Shown in pieces: positions 8,999 to 19,384 of a DNA stretch of 64,000 nt. Position 1 is the stretch's first letter, and each line of letters opens with the position of its first letter. Source of the stretch: Isotricha intestinalis (Eukaryota > Ciliophora > Litostomatea > Vestibuliferida > Isotrichidae). The notes beneath the pieces are model-generated. The model was given only the letters and a program-made list of their open reading frames with translations. It was not told the origin of the DNA and did no database searches. The DNA is taken from assembly GCA_023807065.1 (NCBI GenBank), contig JAJJLU010003503.1:1-64000 (forward strand). The letters are read 5' to 3'. A program made the translations under genes and the position numbers.

Positions 8999-11900
8999 AT
9001 GTCAAATAAAGATGTAATAATAACATCAAATATAAAAGAAATAGAGAAAAACAATAATAACTTTGATAATATCTTTATGAAAAAAATGAAAAAAATACAA
9101 AATAAACATAAAATTTCTCAATTAACACATTCAAATTATTTTAGTAATCACTCAAATAATAAAATAAGATTAGAAACTTCAATAAAATCAACTCAAATGA
9201 TAAATAAGAGTACAAATAATTTTAATAGAGGCAATATTAGTAAAAATTGTAAAACAATAAAAAAAGATAATAGTTTTTTAGATGAAGAAGAAATAAGAAC
9301 AATAAGTAAAAATTCAAGAAAATTAAAACAAAATAGTCCAAGAGAAAATTACAGTTTAAAAGATAAAAATTATAATTTAAGTGGAGAAAATAAAATAAAT
9401 AAATTTTCTTTTATTCAAACAGTAATATCAAATCATTCAAGTCATAATTTAAAACAAAAAATGAAAAGTGAAAATAATTCAAAAACAAAAAGTAAATCTA
9501 AAAATCATAATAAAAATATAATGAAAGTAATAAATATTAATGTATCAAAAAAACCAAATCCTCAAATGATAATTAAATATGGTAATTCTAAAAAAGTTTC
9601 AACAAAAAGTTCTAAGATTAATATATTTAATCCTTATGAACAAAATAAAGTGGAATATAAAAAATTAAGTAGAACCGCTTATCATACTAAAAATAATTCA
9701 AGGAAAAATTCAACTGATAAAAAAAGAAAAAATGATAATTTACATTATCATCATAATCACTTTGATGAACATAGTAATAATACAAGTAAAAATTATAGTA
9801 ATCATAATAATTCAAAATCATTAGAGTTTAATAATTATTTAATTTCAAATTCAAAATTAAAAAATGAACATCATAATAGTTTAGGAAATTCTTCTTTTAC
9901 TTTTATTAAAACAAAAAAAAAAAAAACTAATAATAATAATGAGATTTCTCATAATATTTCAAGTAATATTTTTCATGTAAAAGGTTTATCTGAAATACCA
10001 AATAGTAAAATAAGTTTAATAAATAATAATAATATTAATGATAAAAACAATAATAAATTAATAAAACCAAATTATTTTATTGGTAATTCGAAAAAGTATC
10101 TTAATATGAATAACATAAAATATATTGAATATATAAATTTAAATTTAAAAAATAATAATTCAACAAAAAACACTTCTTCATTAAGTAATATATCAAGTAA
10201 AAAAAGAGATGAGAATGACAAAGATTATTTACAAATGAAAATACAAAATAAAATAAAAAATACAAAATTTTTAACAACCACTCAAACAAAACATAATTCA
10301 AAATCAAGTAGTAGAATAGAAGATTTTACAAATAATATAATAAATAATTCAAAGAAACTTAAAATAAAATCAAAATATAATTTGATTAAAAATATTCCTT
10401 ATACATCATGTCAATCACCTTCTGATAAAATAAAAAACACTAAAAAAAATCCTATAAAGAACAATTTAATAAAAAGAAGTTTAGAATTAAATTCACAAAA
10501 TATAAAAAAGAATTCAATTCAAAGTATAAAAAATATAAATTTTGAAATGTTAAAAAAGGAAAAATCATCAAATTTAATAAACTTAAATATTAAAAAACCA
10601 AAAAGAGAAGATAGTAATTTAAATAAAAATAAATCAATAAAAGAAATAAATAATATTTATTTTCAAAAAACAAAAGAAACAAATTTAGAAACTCAATCAT
10701 TACAATCAACAAAGAGAGAACCTGACTATTTTAAAAAAGAAATGGAAAAAATATCAAACTACATAAAACAATGTAAGTAAAGAAATAAATATATAATAAA
10801 TTATAGTTTATTATACAAATGGAAAGTATCCAGAAACAACATTACAATTTTATAAATATGGAAGAAGATTAGGAAAAGGTGCTTTTGGAAAAGTAAATTT
10901 AGCTCTGCATATATGTTCAGGTCGTTTAGTTGCTATAAAATCATTTAATAAAAAAAAATTGAAAAGAGAACATGATAAAAAAAAAATTCAACATGAAATT
11001 TCAATTTTAAGTAAATTAAACCATCCTTTTATATCAAAGTAATATAATTTATATAAAAAAAAAATAAATAAAATATTCTTTAAAGAATTTTAGATTATTT
11101 CAAAACAGAAACCCACATTTTAATAATATTAGAATATATATGTTGTGATTTATTAAACTTCATTAGAAAAAGAAGTAAACTACCAGAAGACACATCAAAA
11201 ATAATATTTAAGCAAATATTATTAGGATTAAAATATATTCATTCGAAAAAAATAGTACATAGAGATATAAAATTAGATAATATTTTAATAGATATAACCA
11301 ACACAATAAAAATATGTGATTTTGGAGTAAGTAAACAATTAAATCAAAATAATATTATGTACGAACATTGTGGAACTCCAGCTTATATAGCTCCAGAAAT
11401 ATTTAAAAATAATGGTTATGAAGGTTTCACTTGTGATATTTGGTCTGCAGGTGTATCTTTATATTATATGTTAAGTGGCACTCAACCTTTTAAAGGAAAT
11501 AATATTAATGAATTAACTAATAATATTTTATTAGGGAAATACAATAATATTGATTTTATTTCTAATGAAGCTAATGATTTAATTAATCATATGCTACAAG
11601 TTGATGTTAATAAAAGATATAATGTTAATCAATGCTTATCTCATCCTTGGCTTTTGGGAGTAGATGAAAATGAAAGATTTAATTATAATTTGTTTACTAA
11701 TGCTGAAAAAGTTTTATTAAGTAAATATAATGTTAATTATTTAAATTGCGATAAAGATGAAATTGTTGAAAATTTTACTATTAAAAATTTAGATACTTTA
11801 GAAGATGATAAAAAATTAACTGGTTATACTAAAAGTTTAATTTTAGCTCCGTATAATTCAGTTAATTTAAACAATGATAATTTAATTGATAATGAAGTTT

Positions 11901-12319
11901 TAATTGAAAATAATATTTGTAAATTTGGAGTAAAAGCTCAACAAGCTAATTTAAAATATGAATTAAATAATAATATTGATTTTGATAATGGAATGATTAA
12001 AAGTCAAAAATCAAAAAATGATAAAAAAGATGAAAGTAATAATAATTCTTTTTCTAAAGGCATTTCTCCTAATATTGAAATTAATGAAGATTTTATGTCT
12101 GAAAAAAAAAGTAAAATTAATTCACCAAAAAATAGATCTTCAAGTTCTGATTCTAATAATGGAAAAATTTTTATTAAAGAGGATTTAATTCGAGAAATTG
12201 AAACAAATGTTGGCTATGATAGGAAATATTTAATTAGTTGTTTAAAAGAAAAAAAAATCAATTATGCTACTGCTACTTATTATTTATTAAATAATGATAA
12301 TTTTAATCAGTTTTCTTAA
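8999..12319 (+). CDS. MARK/AMPK-related Ser/Thr kinase with long Asn/Lys-rich N-terminus (three exons)
   Basis: The exons 8999-10772, 10807-11038 and 11086-12319 join in frame to give 1079 aa. Splicing links a 590-residue Asn/Lys/Ser-rich, probably disordered N-terminus to a CAMKL kinase preceded by the segment KYPETTLQFYKYGRRL. I recall similar pre-kinase segments in ciliate kinases of this group. Motifs: GKGAFGKV (614-621), Lys636 in VAIKSF, HRDIKLDN (from 727), DFG (747-749) and CGTPAYIAPE (764-773), so the enzyme should be active. Residues about 1034-1074 (REIETNVGYDRKYLISCLKE and on) resemble the UBA-like domain that follows MARK/SNF1 kinase domains. The N-terminus shows no known domain. 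Family members regulate cytoskeleton and polarity; this one's substrate is unknown. Confidence 0.88.
10773..10806 (+). other. Spliceosomal intron, 34 nt
   Basis: GTAAGT...ATTATAG. Removal joins the N-terminal region (ending SNYIKQ) to FYYTNGKYPETT and the kinase domain in one frame. Without removal, translation stops after NYIKQCK. Confidence 0.85.
11039..11085 (+). other. Spliceosomal intron, 47 nt
   Basis: GTAATA...TTTAAAG. Removal gives HPFISKILDYFKTETH, the expected sequence of kinase subdomain IV. The next AG downstream (...TTTTAG at 11093) would put the frame out. The acceptor is AAG, not the TAG of the other introns. Confidence 0.85.
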
Positions 12320-12437
12320 ATTTTATTTTTTTGGAAAAAGCTTATTTATATTATATTAAAATAATAGTTTTAAATATTTATAAATATTAAAGATTATGTT
12401 TTAAACAAAAGAATGTTTTTTATTAAATTTAATGAGC

Positions 12438-12460
12438 TATTTTCAAATGTTTTGAAAATA
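12438..12460. other. Perfect 10-bp hairpin between convergent genes
   Basis: TATTTTCAAA and TTTGAAAATA form a perfect 10-bp stem with a 3-nt loop (TGT). It lies in the 245-bp gap between the MARK-like kinase and the convergent gene at 12565, where both transcripts must end. A role in 3'-end formation is possible but unproven. Confidence 0.4.
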
Positions 12461-12564
12461 TTATTAAAATTTATATATTTGAATTAATTTATATTTAAAT
12501 AATCTCAATCAAATTATTTTGAATATATTAAAACTTTGATAGGTAATTATAATGATGAATATTA

Positions 12565-14027
12565 TTAACTTTTATTAATTGTTTTTTTTAATGAAGTAAA
12601 ATCATCAAAGGAAAATTGTTTAATAAGATAATGTTTACTTTTTTTAGGTTCAATTGGTAAATTAATATTATTTCCTTTTATTTCTTGATAATCCAAATTA
12701 TTTAAAATTTCATTAGTATCCTCAATATTACTACTAACATCTTTATCTTTTTTATTTAAAAAATAATCATCTAAAGTAACTCCTTTGTTTATTTTATTTT
12801 TATTTTTTTTTGAATTTATTCCAAAATATTTGTTATCAGTATTTTTTTTTTTAGAATTATTTTTTTTATTATTATCACCGTTTGAAACTCCGATATTTAA
12901 AAGTGTTTCTGAAAATTCTTTTTCTAAATTAATATTTTTTCCTTTAAAATTAGTAATATTATTTAATTGAATTAATCCAAAAATATTATTAGTTTTTTCT
13001 TCTGAAATTTGAATATTATTTTTTTGAAAAACATCTTGAATTTTTTTTTTAAGTTTATTCTTTAAAAAATTCGCATTTTGAACACTAATATAAGGATCAT
13101 ATTTTTTTATAAAACTTTTCATATTTTTCTTTATAAATAAACTACTACAAAGTATTATATAAATATATATTACTTATAATTTTTTAAAGTTAAATTATAA
13201 TCATTCATTTTTACTTTAATAGATCCAATAAAATGGACTCTTAAAAAATCTTTTGAAGTAATATTATCTAATTGACTTTTTCCTGATTGTTGAACTTTAA
13301 TATATTTATTTAATTCTTTACAAATACTAGAAGATAAATTTTCAATTCTCATTAATTTTTCTTCTAAAGAAATCCATTCTTTAATATCTTCAATTTTTTC
13401 TTTTAAAAATAAAGAAATTTCTTTATAAAAGTATTCTAATTTTTCTTTATGTATTTTTTTTTTTTCAATAAGTAATTTTTTTATTAATTTACTTTTATTT
13501 TGATTATCTTTAGTATTAATAAATTGATTTAATATTTGTTCAACACAACCATTATCAATAATATCATTATTTGGTTCATTTGTTAAAGGAATAATTGAAT
13601 TTGAAATTATTGGATGATTATTTTCAAATGAATTATTTTCTGTTGGTAATATTAATTTATTTTTTATAAATCCTTCTATTTCTTGTTTTGGATAAATTTT
13701 ATTTAATCTTTTTTGTTGTAAAAATTCACAAAAATGTTTTTCATCAAAATTTTGTTTTTCCAATTTTTCTTCATCTTCATATTCTAATAGATTCATATAA
13801 TTTTCTTCTTCTTCTTCATCTTCATTTAAATTTTTATTATATGAATTTGGTATATTTTTAGATTGAAAGTTTTTTTTTGATTTAAATTTTGAAAAATCTA
13901 TTATTAAAGGATAATTTTGAGTAAAATCATAATTATAAAATGACATATCTCCTTTTGTTTGTTTCCATTTAAAATTGTCATCATTTTTTTTATTATTAAA
14001 GAAATTTCCTTTTTCTTCGCTTTTCAT
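12565..14027 (-). CDS. Acidic/Lys-rich protein of unknown function (two exons, 477 aa)
   Basis: Two open frames (14027-13174 and 13144-12565) join in frame across a 29-nt intron, giving 477 aa. Not recognised. The N-terminus (about 1-75) is Phe/Tyr/Lys-rich and is followed by an acidic patch (NEDEEEEENYMNLLEYEDEE). Residues about 160-290 are helical and less biased (SKLIKKLLIEKKKIHKEKLE, then KEWISLEEKLMRIENLSSSI) and could be a folded core. The last 170 residues are Asn/Lys-rich. There are no membrane spans. The apparent second start (MKSFIKKYDPY) is only an internal Met of exon 2. It is head-to-head with the CaMKK-like kinase, with just 62 bp between starts, so the two must share a promoter region. 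Confidence 0.75.
13145..13173 (-). other. Spliceosomal intron, 29 nt
   Basis: On the minus strand GTAATATATA...TTTGTAG. Removal turns NLTLKNYK-stop into NLTLKNYNSLFIKKNMKSFI and fuses two frames that would otherwise be separate genes. Confidence 0.8.
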
Positions 14028-14089
14028 TTTTTTTTTCTTTAATTAATTTTTTTTTTAAAAAACAATTTTTAAAAATTCGTATTATTTTA

Positions 14090-15976
14090 ATGGGATGTTC
14101 TCCTAATACAAAGTAAATATTATTTTTATTAAATAGATGTGTAAAAGTTGTATTTAAAGAGAAAAAAAAAGAAAATATAAATAATACATCAGGAAATAAA
14201 AATAGTGTAAGTTATATAGGTCCTTCAATGATAAAATTTGAAAATGAAAATAGTATAATTATTCAAAAAAAAAATGCTAATACTAATATAAATATAAGAA
14301 AAGATTCCTTTCAATTAAATTTAAGACATAATAAAACTTTAGCAGAAAAAATTCCAAAATTAATAACTGAACTTTCAAAAATAGAAACTTTAAAAAAAAA
14401 ATTACAATCAAGAAAAAAATCTTCTGTAATTTCAAACCCTAAATTTTTAAGTTTATTAAATAAAGACCTTATATTAAAAGAGAAAAAAAATCAAAATAAT
14501 TTAAAATTAACTAAAAAGAATGAAAATAATATAGAATTATCAATAATCAAAGAAAAGGAAAGTAATATAGAATTATCAATAATCAAAGAAAAGGAAAATA
14601 ATAATAAAGAATATAATTTAATCATTTATCATTCACCCCAAATTAAATATATAAATAATAAATCTAATTCACTAAAGAATGAAATAAGAAAAAATGCAAC
14701 AACAAGTCCTTTAAGGAAAAGTATAAATAATAATAGTATTTTAATTCCTGAAATTTTAAGAAAATTTAATTTAAATTCAGAAAGTGATTTTAATATATCT
14801 AAAAAATGGTTTTTATATCAATTAAAAATGTCTCTTCTTCAAGCAAAAAAATTATGTGTTAGTCAACAAGTGGAAAATTCATATAATGATAATAATTCTT
14901 TGTTAAATGGAGAAAATAATAATAATAATAAATCAAATTATTATGATATATTCACAAACTATTCTAATATTGAAATTCATCAAATGACTTCATATGAAAA
15001 ATATGAAGATAATAATATTAAAATAAATAATTATATTATATTTAAAAATAAACTTTTAGGAAAAGGAGGTTTTTCGGCAGTTTATTTAAGTCAAGATTTA
15101 GAGAATAATAATAGAGAAATGGCTGTAAAAATAACAGAAAAAAATTCAAGAGCAAACAGGAATAAAAAAATATATGATTATGTAAAAGATGAAATAAAAA
15201 TATTACGTAGATTACATTCAAAATATATAATAGAATTTTATGATATAATAGAAAGTAAAAAAGATATATATATATTTATGGAATATATGAAGAATAATAG
15301 TTTATATAATAAAATAAAAGATTTAACAGGATTTCAAGTATGGAGATATTTTCGAAATTTAATATGTGGAGTTGAACATTGTCATGAAATAGGTAAAATA
15401 ATACATAAAGATATAAATGTAAATAATTTATTAATATCAGAAGATGACACAGTAAAATTAAGTGATTTTGGAATAAGTGTAATAATAGATAATAAAAATG
15501 ATTTATTACCTTGTAACGGTCCTTCAACTTATTCTCCTCCTGAGAAAATATATAATAAAAATAAATATTATCATGGTAAAAGTGCTGATATGTGGTTAAT
15601 TGGAGTTACTTTATATCATATGGTTTTTAAAAAACCTCTTTTTGTAAATTTTGGAAATTTAAGTGAAAATGATTATAAAAATATTGATTTTCCTGATAAT
15701 ATTGATGTTGATCCTAGAGTCACTGAAATTTTATTATCTCTTTTAGATTTTGATCCTGATAAAAGATTATCTATTAAAGATTTAAGAAAAAATAAATGGG
15801 TAACTCATAATGATGAATTTCCTTTACCTGATGTTTATGAAGAAGCTTTAGAGTATTGTTATGAATTAGTTACTAAGAAAATTGTTGGGTTTAATATTCA
15901 GAAAGATAATTATCAAGAAAACAAAAATTTAAGTGTTTTTAGTAAATCTAGCTATTTTGAAGAAAGTGATTATTAA
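14090..15976 (+). CDS. CaMKK-like Ser/Thr kinase with N-terminal acylation signal (two exons)
   Basis: A 23-nt first exon (14090-14112) encodes MGCSPNTK and splices to 14137-15976, giving 620 aa. MGC at the start is a good N-myristoylation plus palmitoylation signal, so the kinase is probably membrane-tethered. Residues 20-305 are Lys/Asn-rich and contain a 12-aa tandem repeat. The kinase domain covers about 308-575: LGKGGFSAVY (GKGG from 316), Lys338 in MAVKIT, HKDINVNNLL (from 431) for the usual HRDLKPEN, DFG (451-453) and GPSTYSPPE. Asp433 and the loop Asn are kept, but the Lys of HRDLK is Asn. KNKWVTHNDEFPLP after the domain resembles the end of CaMKK/SAK-type kinases. Taken alone, the open frame from 14228 would miss the acylation signal. 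Confidence 0.87.
14113..14136 (+). other. Spliceosomal intron, 24 nt
   Basis: GTAAATATTATTTTTATTAAATAG, the shortest intron found here. It follows MGCSPNTK and restores a frame continuous with CVKVVFKEKKKENINNTSG. Confidence 0.82.
14527..14597 (+). repeat. 36-bp tandem duplication inside the CaMKK-like gene
   Basis: Two nearly identical 36-bp copies encode NIELSIIKEKES and NIELSIIKEKEN in the N-terminal extension. The nucleotide identity suggests a recent duplication. It keeps the frame. Confidence 0.85.
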
Positions 15977-16329
15977 AGATATAACCGTTTATTTTTTTGT
16001 ATTTTTTTAAGGTGATTTCAAACATGTTTGTTTTGATTTCAGTTTTTTTTTTAACTTTTTATAGATTCATTGTTTATTATAGAAATATGCAATAATATTA
16101 TTCTTAATTAATTAATGTATTATTATTTTGGAAATTAAATATTATAGATTTTTTTAGAAATTTTATATATTTTCAATTTCATAATTATAAAACTTTATAT
16201 ATATAAATAATTAGAAACACTTTAACATTTAAAAGAAACATATCTATAATACTTAGCCTTTTAACTATTAATATCAAAAAACTAACTATTTATTAATTTT
16301 ATCAAATATTTTATTTTTTTCTTCATTTT
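15977..16329. other. Intergenic region between convergent genes
   Basis: A 353-bp gap after the CaMKK-like gene. It contains a 12-bp palindrome (CAAACATGTTTG, 16019-16030) flanked by two TGATTTCA copies, about 45 bp past the stop. No gene is seen. Confidence 0.45.
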
Positions 16330-17046
16330 CTATATAAATATATCTTTATTTAATGTATAATTAACAAAATTTACATTTTGACTCATATTGGCAATTTGAT
16401 TTTGTTTACAATCTCTATTATTAATCTTATTAGAAAGACTATTATTTATCCATCCTTCAATATTATTTATATATAAATTATTGTTTAGAATAGGTTGATT
16501 TATATATGGATTACTAAAGAGATTATTTTGAAATAAATGAAAATTTATAAAATTATTATTATAATTTGGAATTTGAGGAAATGAAAAAATAGGAATTTTA
16601 TTCATTAAAGGGTTATTATTTTTATTATTTAAATTACTTATTTCATTATATTCTTCTTTATTAAATTCCAAATTATTTACTTTTTCTTTTATTTCTTTTT
16701 TAGATCCTTGTTTATCAAAAGAATTTCTTTTATAGTCATTTTTGAATAATATATTATACTAAAATATAAAATTAAAATATGTAATTACATCTTTTAAATA
16801 AAAAGTTTCTGCGGCTTTAATTGGAGTTTGAATATATTGTTCAATAAAATTATCTATTGAATTTGAAGAACAAAATAAAGACATTTGATTCGAATGATTT
16901 GGAATTAAACAAAGAAAAATTTTCGCTTCACATAAAAGTGAAAGTTCCATTGCTTTTTTTATTAAACCTTTTTTTCTTTTTACATAAGTTATATTTTTAT
17001 TTTTTTCACTTTTTATTTTTTCGATCTTTATTCTATTTCTTCCCAT
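16330..17046 (-). CDS. MADS-box transcription factor (two exons)
   Basis: A DNA-binding transcription factor of the SRF/MEF2 type, 228 aa after removal of a 30-nt intron. The MADS domain fills the N-terminus: MGRNRIKIEKIKSEKNKNIT (1-20), YVKRKKGLIKKAMELSLLCE (21-40) and AKIFLCLI, matching the family's MGR-K-I-(5)-R-TF-KRK-GL-KKA-ELS-LC-A pattern. Basic residues of the recognition helix are conserved; the usual Thr-Phe before KRK is Tyr-Val. The remaining 160 residues, mostly in exon 2, are Asn-rich and carry no known domain. MGR at the very start confirms the start codon. The family dimerises on CArG-like A/T boxes. With A/T this high, site choice would be unusually permissive. Confidence 0.88.
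16759..16788 (-). other. Spliceosomal intron, 30 nt
   Basis: On the minus strand GTAATTACAT...TATTTTAG. Removal joins AETFYLKD to YNILFKNDYKRNSFDKQG and then to the Asn-rich C-terminal part. Confidence 0.83.
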
Positions 17047-17337
17047 TTATTTAATTTAATATAGAATTTTTTTTTATGAGAATTATTTGAGAATATAAAA
17101 TGTAAATGAAATTAATATATATAACATCAAAATTTTGATTAATTAAATTAAAAAAAGTAACATTTCCAAAATAACATTTAAATAATAATTTTATTTCCAA
17201 AATAAACAAATCATTTTAAATCATTTAAAGAAATTAAAAAAATAAAGAAAATGAAAAAAAAAACAAAAAAAAAAAATAAAATAATTTAAATAACCAAAAC
17301 TCAAAATAATAAAAAAGTATTAAATTTATCAGTAAAG

Positions 17338-18944
17338 TTAAACATACCTATAATTAGGATTCCAACTTCCAGTTGACCTAGTAGAAGAACTGATGTAATC
17401 GAAGGATGTAGGAATTTTATAACTTCCAGGGCCAGGAACATCACCTTTTTTTTTTCCATCATTTGAAATAGGATTAATAGTAGCATTTTTAACATAAATA
17501 ACATCTTTAACATCATAAGTTCCAGGACCAGGATAATTATCTTTTAAAACTTGTTTAATATGTTCATCTTCTCCTTTAACACCAAAAGTAAATAAATTAC
17601 CTGAAGAATATAATTTAACGTTATATTTTCCAGGACCAGGAAATTCTTCTTTTTTTTTTTCTTTTCTAACTTCACCAATAGTATATTTTGGTCCTTGAGG
17701 AATTTTATCATTTGTATAATTATAACTTCCAGGACCTGGAATTTCAACTTTCTTAGTATTTCTTGAATTCTCAATATTTTTATCTTTATTTTCTTTCTTA
17801 TTTAATATTGGACCTTCTTTTGAACCAAAAGACCATGAAGGTAAAGTTTTATTTAAACTTAAATAATGATATTTAGGAACATATTTACCTGGAGGAGGAT
17901 ATTCTGATTTTTTTTTTGAATTTAAATCTAATACTTTTATTCCTATTGAATATGATGGTGTATCTGGAATATAATTTACTTGATTATATTTTCCTGGTTC
18001 TGGACCATTTTTTTTCTTTCTTTGAGCTACGTCAAAATCATCATCATGATTATATTTTTCTTTTGAAAAAGTGTATGAATAACCTTCTTTACCAAAAAAT
18101 GTTTGAATATAACTATTTGAAGGAGAAGGAGTAGAATTTCTTAATTTATTATTTATTTTTTTATCTTTATTATCTTTATTTCCAGTAATATTATATCCTT
18201 CACCAAAACTCCATTTTGAAGTTCTTGTAGTTAAAATTTCATAATTAGGGTTTAAAATTAATTGTTTAGAAATTTTTTTTTTTTTGCTTTTAGGTTCTTT
18301 ACTAAAAATAGTGCAAGGAACATTAAAATCTGAATCTTTTCTAATTTCATAAATACCAATAGGAGGATAAGAAGATTTATCAGGAACTCTTCTTTGTGTT
18401 TTTTCTCTTAAACCAAAAGAATAAGAAGGTCCTTTATCTTTATCTTCAATATCATAAGATCCAGGTCCTGGAATTTCAATTTTTAAACTTTTATATTTAT
18501 CATTAATATTTCCTTTCTTATCATCTGGAATTCCAAAAGAATATTTTGGTCCTTCACCTATCATTGCTTTAAATGATGATGGTCCTGTATTTTTATCATA
18601 TTTATTTTTATTTTTAAATGTTACTCTCTCTGTTTTTGATATTACCCATGAAGGATATTTTGTTGATACTGAATTTATATTTACTGAATATTTTGTAGAT
18701 GATGGTGTTGTTAGAATATCATCTTTTAAATGGAAAACTATTATATTTTAAATTAATTTATATTATTTTTTTTCTTACATTTTTTTTCTTTAGAAAATGA
18801 CCATGCTTGACTGTGTGTGTATGTCATGTATTGAGTCTGCTTTGGGTTTGGAATGTTTTGAATGTGAGATATGTGGTTTATAAAGTTTTCTGTTGGATAT
18901 GATGGAGGGAGGACACGGGTTTTTGTTGGGATTTTTATTGACAT
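17338..18944 (-). CDS. SHIPPO/STPGR-repeat protein, probable axonemal or cortical (two exons)
   Basis: Exon 1 (18944-18779) and exon 2 (18737-17338) give 521 aa. The protein is built of about eight Pro-Gly-rich repeats of the SHIPPO/STPGR type: IPGPGSYDI, YPPIGIYEI, GPEPGKYNQ, YPPPGKYVP, IPGPGSYNY, FPGPGKYNV, YPGPGTYDV and VPGPGSYKI. They alternate with W/Y-S-F-G segments such as SWSFG, KYSFGI and TFGV. The repeat family (ODF3/CIMAP) consists of microtubule-associated proteins of cilia and sperm tails, so a ciliary or cortical microtubule role is likely. Exon 1 is visibly richer in C and G than the rest. A GTATGT lies at the very end of exon 2, but a further exon was not convincing, so the TAA there is taken as the stop. 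Confidence 0.9.
18738..18778 (-). other. Spliceosomal intron, 41 nt
   Basis: On the minus strand GTAAGAAAA...ATAATAG. Removal joins AWSFSKEKK to FFHLKDDILTTPSSTKY and extends the SHIPPO protein upstream of its apparent internal start at 18564. Confidence 0.83.
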
Positions 18945-19384
18945 TTTATTTTTTTTTTATGCATTTTTTATTCATTTATTTTATTTATATATAATCTTTT
19001 TTTATAACTTAAATATTATGTTTAATTTTTTATTCTTGAATTATCAGTAATTTTATCTTTGTTTCATTCGACAATAAGATAAACTTAAATATTTTGAATA
19101 TTTAATTCATAAAGAATATAAAACTAAAGATAATAAAAGAAATTAAAACCTTTAATTTTTTTATCCTTAAAATCAAATTTTTCATTCTTTTAACATTAAT
19201 TCAAAAAATTAAAATAAAATTCAGAAATAAGCTCCTAAAATGAAGTAATAGATAAACATTGAAATCAATCTATTATTTTAAAATTTTGAATTATTTATTT
19301 TTTTAAATTTAGAAAAGAATTTAATTTTTAATATTTTGATTTAGATTTTAATAATATTATTAAGAGCATTAAATTATGAAATAC
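18945..19384. other. Intergenic region
   Basis: This 440-bp stretch between the SHIPPO gene start and the 3' end of the protease-like gene is A/T-rich. I see no gene or repeat in it. Confidence 0.5.

Noticed and set aside
11357..12319. A stand-alone short kinase starting at MYEHCGTPAYIAPE
   Set aside because: It would begin inside the activation segment; splicing of two short introns restores the whole kinase.
12565..13122. A separate 185-aa gene starting MKSFIKKYDPY
   Set aside because: A 29-nt intron joins it in frame to the upstream exon, so it is treated as exon 2.
17338..17345. A donor-like GTATGT at the end of the SHIPPO gene suggesting a further exon
   Set aside because: Sequence beyond the nearest AG is poly-T with no coding character, so the TAA is accepted as the stop.
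17301..17774. Two extra minus-strand frames overlapping the SHIPPO gene
   Set aside because: They overlap the well-supported repeat protein in another frame and show no family features.
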